From Bradyrhizobium sp. LTSP885 (GTDB lineage: Bacteria; Pseudomonadota; Alphaproteobacteria; Rhizobiales; Xanthobacteraceae): a stretch of 64,000 nucleotides of DNA. The notes beneath the pieces were generated by a model. It worked only from the letters and a program-made list of their open reading frames with translations, searched no databases and had not been told where the DNA came from. Positions within the stretch are counted from its first letter, which is position 1, and each line of letters begins with the position of its first letter. A program made the translations under genes and the position numbers. Shown one piece after another: positions 34,769-43,099 of the stretch. The stretch lies in NCBI RefSeq assembly GCF_000938305.1, contig NZ_JYMT01000040.1:175357-239356 (forward strand), written 5' to 3'.

Positions 34769-36202
34769 ATGCCAAAAATTTCGCAATTTTTCAGACTGAA
34801 CCGCGCTCAGACGCAGTTGGATTTTGTGGATGTTAATACCGACGACGATCTCCCTCTGTTTCTCGATCCCTATGGATTCACTCAGTCGAACGATGCATGG
34901 TCTATCCAATGCAACGAAGAAATCCTCTCGTTCTTCGAGGCCGTGCTTGCAGCAATCCGGGCCGGCGACAATGTTCGTGGTCGCTCTCTATTGAACAATC
35001 TTGGCGAGCCAAACGAAACCTGCTTAGGCTTATCCTTGGGTCGCCCAGCGGGCCGTGGCGTGGGACGACAGCAGGCTGACCAGCTATTTGATAAAATCGC
35101 GACCAGTCGAGCGGCTCAATCGGGTCTGCTGTCCGAATTGGCGGACTGCGAGCTATTCATCCCATTTTTCGGTGCTGACAAAATCTCCGACGTGACGACA
35201 AACATCATACGTCGGCACTTGATCGATTACACGGTGGCTCAATGCGACCTGCACCGCATTCCGCTGCACGATAATGTCGCGTCCGGGATGCTTTGGGATA
35301 GTGCGGCATCACGTTGGACTAACAGGTACGTCACACTTCCCGTTATCGATGGCCGAAAAATACTGCTGGTTCCGAAAGCGAGCGTTCGCTGGAATTTGGC
35401 TTTTTCACACAGCGATTATTACAATCAATTTGTGCTTGAGTTTTTGCAAGCGGAACATTTGCGTCAGGACACCGCGCTTGTTGAGACGCTAAGGAATGGT
35501 CGAAGACGGGTCACAAAAAAATCCCTCAAAGAACTCCATCCACTCGCCAAAGATTTTCTCGCCGCCTTTACGGACCAAAACCCAGAAGTATTGACGCGAT
35601 ACAAGCGCCTGCTCAAAAGCCCAGATGGCGTGCGCGACGAGGATTTGGATCAAGAGTTTAATGAAGCCGCCTTTGCTCAATCGCTGATCGATCAATTACC
35701 TCTAATCGACGCTGGCAACGCGTCCGCGACCCGGTTTCACCATCTTATGATTGGTGCCTTGGAATTTATATTCTACCCTCACTTGATCTATCCTGTTCGC
35801 GAGGACGAGATCAACGAAGGCAGGAAACGCATTGATATTTCGTACACAAACAATGCCCATCAGGGTTTTTTCTTCCGGCGCCGATCCGAGCAAAGAGCAA
35901 ACGCCTTAAAGATCATGGTTGAGTGCAAGAATTATCAAAAGGAGATGGCGAATCCTGAATTGGATCAGCTTGCCGGCCGGTTTTCAGATGTGCGCGGGCG
36001 GCTTGGATTTCTCGTAGGTCGATCATTCGATAATCGCGAGCGATTTGTTGCTCGCTGCCGAGATACCGCCCAAGCAAATAACGGATTCATTATCGCGCTT
36101 GTTGATCAAGACATTATTCGTTTCCTAGAATTCATACGCGACAAAAACCGTCACCAGATAGATCGCGATCTAGAACGCCGATTTAGCGAGTTAATAAATT
36201 GA
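34769..36202 (+). CDS. Putative PD-(D/E)xK nuclease-like protein, unknown family
   Basis: 477 residues. The C-terminal part carries a possible restriction-endonuclease core: D356 in RKRIDISYTNN and E385-C-K387 in LKIMVECKNYQ, followed by LDQLAGRFSDVRGRLGFLVG. The long N-terminal part (DFVDVNTDDDLPLFLDPYGF) is not a domain I know. A role as a defence effector is inferred from the nuclease core and its neighbours. Base composition is A/T-rich relative to the chromosome. The start at 34769 lacks a good ribosome site; 34694 is an alternative. Confidence 0.65.
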   Translation: MPKISQFFRLNRAQTQLDFVDVNTDDDLPLFLDPYGFTQSNDAWSIQCNEEILSFFEAVLAAIRAGDNVRGRSLLNNLGEPNETCLGLSLGRPAGRGVGRQQADQLFDKIATSRAAQSGLLSELADCELFIPFFGADKISDVTTNIIRRHLIDYTVAQCDLHRIPLHDNVASGMLWDSAASRWTNRYVTLPVIDGRKILLVPKASVRWNLAFSHSDYYNQFVLEFLQAEHLRQDTALVETLRNGRRRVTKKSLKELHPLAKDFLAAFTDQNPEVLTRYKRLLKSPDGVRDEDLDQEFNEAAFAQSLIDQLPLIDAGNASATRFHHLMIGALEFIFYPHLIYPVREDEINEGRKRIDISYTNNAHQGFFFRRRSEQRANALKIMVECKNYQKEMANPELDQLAGRFSDVRGRLGFLVGRSFDNRERFVARCRDTAQANNGFIIALVDQDIIRFLEFIRDKNRHQIDRDLERRFSELIN

Positions 36203-36350
36203 TCCCTGCATCAGAATTCGCAATGCCGTTTCCAGCCACCGCTCCCGCAGGAGGATGCTCCCGACAACTCGCTTGATGGTTACAGTAGATTGAGGGCGGG
36301 GCGTACGCGGACGCAGTCCGTGACCGGCTGAGTTCATACAGGGGAACAGA

Positions 36351-37310
36351 ATGCCACTGCGCGAGACCTTGCAACGGATTCTGAGCGAATATTCAGCCAG
36401 CAAATCTGCTCCGCTCGAAGGTCATCCCTTGGCGCAATTCATTCGCGGTGCAGCTGGGACCAACATATCTGATGCGCTTGGTACGGACAGCGAGGGTCTG
36501 ATAGTACAAGGCAGTCCCGGGCAAGGAAATTGGGCGTCGGTCCCATGGATTTCCATATTCGACCCGGCGATCACGACGAGTGCAACGCGAGGCTATTATG
36601 TCGTTTATCTGTTTCATGCGGAGGAGCCGACCGTCCATCTCTCGCTGAACCAGGGCACCACCACTGTACGGCAAGAGTTCGGAGCTAAGGCGCGCGATGT
36701 TCTCGCCGACCGGGCAGAATTTATTCGAAAGCGGGTAACGGACTTTCGAGATCGCCTCCCGGTATTCGCTATCGAATTGGGATCGCAGGCTCGCCTGCCG
36801 ATCGACTACGTAGCAGGTCACGCAATGGGTGCGACCTACAGGCTCGACGCATTGCCGGATGAGGTATCATTGCGGCGTGACTTGCGAACTATTGTTGGCT
36901 CATATCGCGCCCTAACCTTTCGTGGTGGAATCGAAGGTGACACGGAACCGCAGTCCGATCTTTCCGACGAATTCAATATACCTGCCGACACCTCTATTAC
37001 CGAGACGCGCAAATATGTCTTCCATCGAAAGATTGAACGCAACCGCACGGCTGCAAAGAATGCTAAGAAATTTCACGGCACAAGTTGTCAGGCTTGCGCC
37101 CTTGATTTCTCCAAGCGATATGGACCGATAGGCGAAGGCTTCATTGAGGCTCACCACCTAAAGCCAATCGGGACGTTAGAGGAAGGAGTGCCGGTCAAAT
37201 ACGACGTTGCTTCGGATTTTGCGGTACTGTGCGCTAATTGTCATCGCATGATTCATCGGACCGGTGATCCAAGCGACTTGGATGGATTCAAAAAGCGTCT
37301 TTACGTTTGA
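36351..37310 (+). CDS. MrcB-N (DUF3578) plus HNH endonuclease
   Basis: 319 residues. The first 180 match the MrcB N-terminal pattern: QRILSEYSASKSAPLEGHPL, then IVQGSPGQGNWASVPWISIF and GYYVVYLFHAEEPTVHLSLN. In McrBC-like systems such domains recognise modified DNA. The C-terminus is an HNH nuclease: SCQACALDF, EAHHLKPIG and CANCHRMIHR supply the two CxxC pairs and the histidines. It is probably a modification-dependent (type IV-like) or R-M partner nuclease. It converges on the methyltransferase with no spacer. Confidence 0.85.
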   Translation: MPLRETLQRILSEYSASKSAPLEGHPLAQFIRGAAGTNISDALGTDSEGLIVQGSPGQGNWASVPWISIFDPAITTSATRGYYVVYLFHAEEPTVHLSLNQGTTTVRQEFGAKARDVLADRAEFIRKRVTDFRDRLPVFAIELGSQARLPIDYVAGHAMGATYRLDALPDEVSLRRDLRTIVGSYRALTFRGGIEGDTEPQSDLSDEFNIPADTSITETRKYVFHRKIERNRTAAKNAKKFHGTSCQACALDFSKRYGPIGEGFIEAHHLKPIGTLEEGVPVKYDVASDFAVLCANCHRMIHRTGDPSDLDGFKKRLYV

Positions 37311-39011
37311 TTATTCGGCGGATTGAAACAAACGGGAATCGAATCTTGGGTCAACAAAATCACCCTTTGCAGGCTTGATCGCAGCCCCCTCGAAAGGAAG
37401 GAGCAATTCAATCTGATCGCCGTCCTTCTTGCGACGGGGTTTGGCTTTCGTCTCTGCGCGCTCTGGGATGGGTGGCAGCTTGGGCAGTCGACCATCGAGC
37501 ATGTCTGCAATCGTCAAGATTTGTAGACGAGGCATTCTGCCGTGCGCCGATTTGGTAACAAAGCCGGCCGATGCACACTCAGCCAACATCGGTCCAGTTG
37601 GTTCTGTCAGCGTAACGAGAATGCCCATTTGAGCTTCTTCACGCTCGATCACTCCACGAAGATCGCGCACCATAGCAACGCCAACGTTCTCGCCTCCCTT
37701 GACGGACGTGATAATGCGACCTGTCCCATAGGGGCCGTTAGGATAAAAGATGTTGCCATCAATGCCACGATCAGCGCCGCGCTTCTCTTCACGATAAGTA
37801 TGTGAACCTAGATACCAAGCCGCCCACCATTGGAATTGGTGTTTGTCTCGCCTTGCGAGTTCGCATGCGCCAGCGAAATCGGCCGGCCTGCCGACCACCT
37901 GGTAAGAATTCGCGGCCACGCGCAAGCCCTTGAGGCGGTTCTCGATTAAGGTCACCGCATAGTGTGTAACGTCAATCCCAATCCATTGCCGCTTTAGCTT
38001 CTGGGCAGCCTCTACTGTGGTCCCACAGCCGCAGAATGGATCAAGCACGACTTGCCCTTCATCGGACGATGCCTTGATTATCCTCTCAAGCAACGCGAGG
38101 GGTTTTTGCGTCGGGTAGCCTAATCGTTCACGCCCGGCTGCTGCTCTTATGTCACCCCAATCATTTTGAAGTGCAACTCCTGGCATTTCATCAAGGTATC
38201 GTTTCTGAGCAGGAACGTTTCCAGGGTTCAACTGGACTACTCGACCTTCTGCAATCAATGCATTCATTCTTTCTTTCGAGAACCGCCAATACCGCTCAAC
38301 ACCGAAAACTTTATATCGGGGGTTTCCTTTTGCGGCTCCGCCAGGCCCGGTCAGATCACTCAATCGGTAGCGGCGACCTGTCTCCGACTCAACGTGTTTA
38401 TAAAATGCCTCGACGTATTCAGGATCATATGGCGTGTACTGCGGATTCCATGTCCATTCGTCACCACGGGAATAAAAGAAAATAACATCGCGGACGTTGC
38501 CATACTGGCGTCGACCCTGCTTTGCATCGTTATGCGCTGACTGGCGACGCCAGCTAATTTCGCTGCGGTAGTTTGTTGGGCCAAATGCGGCATCAACGAT
38601 CACTTTGAGATAATGGCTGGCCGTGGGATCACAGTGCAGATAGAGAGAACCGGTCGGCTTTAGAACCCGGCGAAGCTCGATGAATCGGGCAGCCATCATG
38701 GCGAGGTATGCCATCATGGCGCTGTCGCCTAGCGATTTTCTGAGGCCAGAAACGATAAGCGCCACGTCTCCGTTAGCGCGCATCACGTCGTCGTACGCGT
38801 CACGTGCGGACTCGCCCCACTCCCATGTATCCCTGAATGCTTCGGCTTGCGCTTGTCCCGTCTGCGCTTTGAAAAGCACATTGTAATTTGCGTTGGAGTT
38901 AAACGGCGGGTCTAAGTAGATCAGATCAACGCTTTCGTCGGCGATGCGCTCCCTGAGTACATTCAGATTATCGCCAAAATACAGGCGGTTTACTGGACTC
39001 GACTTTGACAC
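37311..39011 (-). CDS. DNA methyltransferase fused to an Mrr-like restriction domain
   Basis: About 566 residues. Motif IV is D34-P-P-F (IYLDPPFNSNANYN) and motif I is VVLDPFCGCGTTVEAAQ near residue 330, so the order is beta-type. The last 180 residues (WWAAWYLGSHTYREEKRGAD, then GIDGNIFYP and RIITSVKGGENVG) resemble an Mrr-type PD-(D/E)xK domain, with D in GIDG and K in SVK. Methylation and cleavage may thus lie in one protein. The GTG at 39011 gives a family-like start; a GTG at 39065 is possible. Confidence 0.83.
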   Translation of the reverse strand: MSKSSPVNRLYFGDNLNVLRERIADESVDLIYLDPPFNSNANYNVLFKAQTGQAQAEAFRDTWEWGESARDAYDDVMRANGDVALIVSGLRKSLGDSAMMAYLAMMAARFIELRRVLKPTGSLYLHCDPTASHYLKVIVDAAFGPTNYRSEISWRRQSAHNDAKQGRRQYGNVRDVIFFYSRGDEWTWNPQYTPYDPEYVEAFYKHVESETGRRYRLSDLTGPGGAAKGNPRYKVFGVERYWRFSKERMNALIAEGRVVQLNPGNVPAQKRYLDEMPGVALQNDWGDIRAAAGRERLGYPTQKPLALLERIIKASSDEGQVVLDPFCGCGTTVEAAQKLKRQWIGIDVTHYAVTLIENRLKGLRVAANSYQVVGRPADFAGACELARRDKHQFQWWAAWYLGSHTYREEKRGADRGIDGNIFYPNGPYGTGRIITSVKGGENVGVAMVRDLRGVIEREEAQMGILVTLTEPTGPMLAECASAGFVTKSAHGRMPRLQILTIADMLDGRLPKLPPIPERAETKAKPRRKKDGDQIELLLPFEGAAIKPAKGDFVDPRFDSRLFQSAE

Positions 39012-39215
39012 GACGCAACCCCCAGGGCGCTTATTGCGCTTCCTGGTTGTAGTGTAGCGAATCACTTGGCGCAGTGGGGCGGCCCCGGGCTACTGCCGCC
39101 ATAAACCTTTATAATTGGTTAACGGCTTCGGTGCCTTTCAGCTACGCCCTCCCTCAAGGCATCGATACACCTGCCCAACCGAAGCGCTGCTTTAGATCGC
39201 TCGCAATATCGGTCA

Positions 39216-39464
39216 TCACAACGTACTCAAATCATCCGGCACGTCGCCAAACTTTCGCAACACAGTCGCATCGCTAAAATCACCGGTGGCAGGATCACCC
39301 GTGCGGCTGAACGCGATCGCGCCCGTATGACCCAACACTTTCCAAAGTCCCTGCGCGCGCTCAATAGCGACGGCCGGGCTCAGACATTCGATGGGTTCAC
39401 CAACAACAACGCTACCGTCAGCAACATCGAACGGCAACGCCACGAAATATGTAATTCCGGCCAT
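39216..39464 (-). CDS. Small island protein, unknown function
   Basis: 82 residues (MAGITYFVALPFDVADGSVV, then GEPIECLSPAVAIERAQGLW). AGGTGAAC precedes the ATG, which supports translation. It looks like a small folded alpha/beta protein without membrane segments. It is 11 bases after the next upstream gene on the same strand, so the two likely form an operon. I do not recognise the family. Confidence 0.65.
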   Translation of the reverse strand: MAGITYFVALPFDVADGSVVVGEPIECLSPAVAIERAQGLWKVLGHTGAIAFSRTGDPATGDFSDATVLRKFGDVPDDLSTL

Positions 39465-39475
39465 GGTTCACCTAG

Positions 39476-39709
39476 TCAATCATACCAATCCTTGCGGTCG
39501 CGGGGCGCGAGTTCGAATCGGCCCCGCGCGTAGCCGTTCGAAACGGCGGCTTGTAGTTCCGCAACTTGTGCTTCCAGAAACTCATTTGCCAGGATCAGCG
39601 CCTTGACGGCATCGCGAGCCTCACCGCCGCATGCTGCAATCGCTTGGTCCGCTGCCACCTCAAGCCGGTCAGCGTCGGCCTGTGGATTGGACGCAGGACC
39701 ACTCGACAT
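39476..39709 (-). CDS. Small helical island protein, unknown function
   Basis: 77 residues, mostly helical (DADRLEVAADQAIAACGGEA, then VKALILANEFLEAQVAELQA, a possible short coiled coil), ending in a charged tail. It leads the two-gene unit with the 82-residue protein. The ribosome site is weak (CGGAACC). No family recognised. Confidence 0.55.
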   Translation of the reverse strand: MSSGPASNPQADADRLEVAADQAIAACGGEARDAVKALILANEFLEAQVAELQAAVSNGYARGRFELAPRDRKDWYD

Positions 39710-39787
39710 GGAAGGTTCCGAGTTGACTGGACGCCGAGAATGTTCTCATTCTGTTCTCAGGGTGTCAAGCGGGCAATACCGTCCTCC

Positions 39788-40201
39788 ATGGGCACAAGAT
39801 CGCGGGAGTCAATCTACGGTGCGTCGGTCCGCGCAGCAGCGGAGAGGGCGACTGAGGCACGCAAGCGAGCCGACCGGCTCGCCTGTGAGGCTTGGAACGC
39901 GCGCATGCTCGGCTTTCAGGGACCGGCACAGCCGTCCCCGGCTCTCGGCGATGCGCTCAACGCCGGTTACCTGTATCTTGAGGTTAAATGCCTTGGCTGC
40001 GACACGCATCAGACGGTCGCGCTCAACATTGTGCGGCGGCCGAAAACGACACCGATCCACGAACTGGAACGCTACATGCGCTGCAAAGACTGCTCGGAAG
40101 TTCGCCGCTACCCGTACAAGCGCAGCCATCTGGTGGCGCTACGGCTGACCAAGATTTCTGCCATCGATCCACCATCGACGTGGTGGCCGGGGGAACGATA
40201 A
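39788..40201 (+). CDS. Small protein with a zinc-ribbon-like CxxC pair
   Basis: 137 residues. A charged helical N-terminus (RAAAERATEARKRADRLACE) precedes KCLGCDTH and MRCKDCSEVRRY, two CxxC knuckles about 35 residues apart that could bind zinc. The function is unknown. The ATG at 39788 is the first that gives a coherent protein; the longer frame from 39566 overlaps the divergent gene. Three bases separate it from the next gene. Confidence 0.6.
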   Translation: MGTRSRESIYGASVRAAAERATEARKRADRLACEAWNARMLGFQGPAQPSPALGDALNAGYLYLEVKCLGCDTHQTVALNIVRRPKTTPIHELERYMRCKDCSEVRRYPYKRSHLVALRLTKISAIDPPSTWWPGER

Positions 40202-40204
40202 CCA

Positions 40205-40891
40205 ATGCGAGTAATGTTGCACGCGGCTAAAATCACGCTGGAAAGTCTCGAGACAGCCAAGGCAACTATCAAAGGCCGGGGCGGCGAGATCGTCTACCAT
40301 CGTCAGGATTCTCTAACAGGAGGTGGCGTGATCGCTCACCTAATTATTGAAGGTGAACGCACGGCAATCGGTGGGATATTACACTTAGTCATAGTTGAAC
40401 AACTCGACGGCTTCACTCAATTCGGTCCCGGCGACACAATGGCGACTGGAAATTTGGCCTATCGAGTGGCTGTTCCCAACGATGAGGTCGGCATTCTTTT
40501 AGTTTTCGCGGAGGCCGCGCCTGAGGTCCCAACAAGAGTTTATCCCGACACCTTGGGGACGATAGAGGGTTTGATAGCAACGGGCCAGTCGTGGGTTGCA
40601 GTCGATGCCAACGACCAAATTGTCGGACACGCGCTTGCTTCAAAGTATGACAACACGATCTTGCTAACCTATCTTGGCGTTTCCAAAACGGCGCGAGATC
40701 AACACATCTCTACAGCTCTTGTCTCGAAGCTAAAGGAAAGCGGTGCGCCGATTGTCACGGACGTCCGGCCCGATAACAAAAGTTCAATGGTTGAGCGTTT
40801 TGCAGGTTTTGACTTCGTCGAAATACCTCATGAATTTGCTGGCACGAAGCTGCGCTGGGAAAAGTCGACCAAGCCTGAGGATAAAAACTAA
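40205..40891 (+). CDS. GNAT-like protein with an extra N-terminal domain
   Basis: 228 residues. The last 120 look like an acetyltransferase fold: GQSWVAVDANDQIVGHALAS, then TYLGVSKTARDQHISTALVS and VRPDNKSSMVERFAGFDFVE. The Q/RxxGxG acetyl-CoA motif is degenerate (RDQHIS), so activity is uncertain. The N-terminal 100 residues are beta-rich and unfamiliar. It follows the CxxC protein closely. Base composition is moderately A/T-rich. Confidence 0.55.
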   Translation: MRVMLHAAKITLESLETAKATIKGRGGEIVYHRQDSLTGGGVIAHLIIEGERTAIGGILHLVIVEQLDGFTQFGPGDTMATGNLAYRVAVPNDEVGILLVFAEAAPEVPTRVYPDTLGTIEGLIATGQSWVAVDANDQIVGHALASKYDNTILLTYLGVSKTARDQHISTALVSKLKESGAPIVTDVRPDNKSSMVERFAGFDFVEIPHEFAGTKLRWEKSTKPEDKN

Positions 40892-40932
40892 GTGATGAAA
40901 TTGGCAAATACCCGCCTGCATACCGAGCAGTC

Positions 40933-41385
40933 ATGAGACCGCCGATATTTTCGACTGGGGCAAGTGGATCGCAAGCGCAACAGTATCTGCGCCGGGGCAT
41001 GCATTTTCGCGATGCTGCAATGTCACTGGCCAGCTATGTGAACGGCGAAACGAATTGGCCACGAATTTCTCTGCTCACGCATGCAATCGAGCTTGCGTTG
41101 AAAGCCTATGTCATCCACGCGGTGGAGTCAGGATCGCACTCAGCTCCGGCAAAGCCGCCAGCAAACCACGACTTGGAAAGTTGGTATCAGATCGCTGTGG
41201 ACTTCGGCTTGCCTCACAACGTCAGTCTATCGGAGGATGTCGCCGTGCTTAACTCGCTTCACGAACCGCATTTTGCGAGATATCCGCAGCCTCCAATTCG
41301 CCCGGTCCCTGACCTATCCGTCATTCCAGATCAGGTCGTTGAGCATCTGATGTCGGAATGTTTGCCCGTGATATTCCCTCGGTGA
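40933..41385 (+). CDS. HEPN-like helical protein
   Basis: 150 residues. The helices HFRDAAMSLASYVNGETNWP and ISLLTHAIELALKAYVIHAV followed by NHDLESWYQIAVDFGLP match the layout of HEPN-type four-helix proteins. The RNase motif Rx4-6H is not clear here, so it may be a noncatalytic member. It stands 41 bases after the GNAT-like gene and 13 bases before the SRAP gene. Function unknown. Confidence 0.5.
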   Translation: MRPPIFSTGASGSQAQQYLRRGMHFRDAAMSLASYVNGETNWPRISLLTHAIELALKAYVIHAVESGSHSAPAKPPANHDLESWYQIAVDFGLPHNVSLSEDVAVLNSLHEPHFARYPQPPIRPVPDLSVIPDQVVEHLMSECLPVIFPR

Positions 41386-41398
41386 ATTTGAAGTCCAA

Positions 41399-42064
41399 AT
41401 GTGTAACCTCTACAGTATCACCACCAACCAAGCCGCCATTGCTGCGCTGTTCCGCGTCGTCAATCGCTACGTCGGCAACCTTGCGCTGATGCCGGGCGTA
41501 TTCCCCGACTATCCTGCACCGGTCATCCGCAACACAGACCACGGCAGCGAGCTTTCCTTGATGCGTTGGGGAATGCCGCCACCGCCGCGCACGGGCGGGC
41601 CGCCGGTCACCAACATTCGCAACACCGCTTCGCCGCACTGGCGAGGCTGGCTCAAACCTGAGAACCGGTGTCTCGTCCCGGCCAATAGCTTCGCGGAATA
41701 CGCGCCTGAACCGAACCGCGTGACCGGCAAGAAGGACGTCGTCTGGTTTGCGTTCAACGAGGACCGCCCGCTATTCGCCTTCGCTGGCATCTGGACGACG
41801 TTCAACGGTGACCGGGGTACCAAGTCGAAGCCGATACCAGGGCCGCACCTCGTCTATGGCTTCCTGACGACGGCACCGAACGCGGTCGTCGAGCCGATCC
41901 ATCCAAAGGCGATGCCGGTTGTCCTGACCACCGATGAGGAACGCGATATTTGGATGCGCGCGCCCTGGGACGAAGCAAGGGCGTTGCAACGACCGTTGCC
42001 GGATAACAACTTGATGATTGTCGCCCGCGGTGCTGACAAGGAAGACAGGGTGAAAGCGGCCTAG
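41399..42064 (+). CDS. SRAP-domain protein (YedK/HMCES family)
   Basis: 221 residues. The start MCNLYS places the catalytic Cys2 after Met removal. LMPGVFPDYPAPVIR, the RWGMPPPP segment, CLVPANSFAEYAPEP (active-site Glu) and IHPKAMPVVL (active-site His) complete the family signature. These proteins crosslink to abasic sites in single-stranded DNA and shield them. SRAP genes are common in phages and genomic islands. Confidence 0.92.
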   Translation: MCNLYSITTNQAAIAALFRVVNRYVGNLALMPGVFPDYPAPVIRNTDHGSELSLMRWGMPPPPRTGGPPVTNIRNTASPHWRGWLKPENRCLVPANSFAEYAPEPNRVTGKKDVVWFAFNEDRPLFAFAGIWTTFNGDRGTKSKPIPGPHLVYGFLTTAPNAVVEPIHPKAMPVVLTTDEERDIWMRAPWDEARALQRPLPDNNLMIVARGADKEDRVKAA

Positions 42065-42098
42065 CATTTGGCGTTCCGACTCTTTGGTGAGAAGCTCC

Positions 42099-42632
42099 AT
42101 GACACTTCCCAGATACATCGAGATATTGCTGCCTTCCCCACAAAGGAAACGATATCTCAGGCTATGGGCGAGCAAAAATAGTTTGGAAAAGGCCCAAGGC
42201 TACTGCGATCACATGATAAAAAAGAGGATGCACGACGGTCATACACGAACGAAGGGCGCGTTTTTGCAGGCGGAAGTATTCACCACGGCCCTCGTCGTCA
42301 CTTACGTGGGCGCGTTTATCGATCCCACCGATTGGGAGCGGACACTTTTGGACCTCGCCGAGCCCACAGACAAGCAGCGCGCTTTACACCAGTCCTTGAA
42401 GAACATGCGCAACCAACTGTTCGCCCACTCAGACTTGCGACACTTCGACATCACACCGGGGCGAATCGGTCAGCGTCGATTCGAGAGTGTGGGCGTGACC
42501 TATTTTGAGTTGAAGAAACATCAAATTGAACTCTTGCGGGACTACATCATTGGCTTGATAGTTGAGATACATCGGGAATTGAATGTTATCGCCGATGCTC
42601 ACCTTCCTACCGGAACAGATTCGGTCAATTGA
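42099..42632 (+). CDS. Putative HEPN ribonuclease-type protein
   Basis: 177 residues, all helical. The motif MRNQLFAHSD gives R104-x5-H110, the Rx4-6H signature of HEPN RNases. Helices before it (GAFLQAEVFTTALVVTYVGA) and after it (ELKKHQIELLRDYIIGLIVE) suit the fold. Such proteins are often toxins or abortive-infection effectors. GGTGAGAAG precedes the ATG at 42099. It has no evident antitoxin partner beside it. Family assignment rests on the motif and fold pattern only. Confidence 0.6.
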   Translation: MTLPRYIEILLPSPQRKRYLRLWASKNSLEKAQGYCDHMIKKRMHDGHTRTKGAFLQAEVFTTALVVTYVGAFIDPTDWERTLLDLAEPTDKQRALHQSLKNMRNQLFAHSDLRHFDITPGRIGQRRFESVGVTYFELKKHQIELLRDYIIGLIVEIHRELNVIADAHLPTGTDSVN

Positions 42633-42719
42633 CAGTTTGCCTAGTGCTTGACTGGCCCGCCAATTAGCTGACTGACATCGGGCTCTCAGCCCTATCGCAT
42701 TCGCAAGGCATCCGGCTCA

Positions 42720-42960
42720 AAGGCAAGGACTCGCGCTCTATGGGGCAAGATCGACCACGGCTTTGACGAGACATCAGCCAAGGATTTGCAGGCCCGGCTT
42801 GCGCCGTTGATCCACAAAACCCAGCCAAACCGTGAGAGGATCGCGCACCGGAGCGTTTGGGTTAAGCCGTCGCTATTGGCGGAAGTCGAGTACCGGACCA
42901 AGTGCGCCCTGGGGCGAGGTAAGGCATCCTGTCTTCAAGGGAATCCGGGAGGATTTGTGA
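42720..42960 (+). pseudogene. ligD: Frameshifted 3' remnant of ligD (ATP-dependent DNA ligase D)
   Basis: Translation in one frame gives KIDHGFDETSAKDLQARLAP, then LIHKTQPN and VWVKPSLLAEVEYRTKCA, the C-terminal region of LigD-type ligases. After an apparent one-base insertion near 42910 the next frame continues EVRHPVFKGIREDL and ends at a TGA (42958-42960), the expected natural end. The rest of the gene is missing. The remaining bases of 42633-43099 hold nothing I recognise. Confidence 0.8.
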
Positions 42961-43099
42961 TCCCAGGGTATATTACCGGATCGATTCGGCCTTTTCGGGT
43001 AGCCCGATTGAAGCGAGCTTGGGCCCCCCTAACGCCCGACTAGCAATGATCACGTCGGTAGCTTAAAGTTTCCAGTCCGGTAGCCAAACTCACCCGCAC

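Noticed and set aside
42786..43043. 85-codon open frame read as a separate gene
   Set aside because: It is part of the frameshifted ligD remnant; the second half matches LigD only in another frame.
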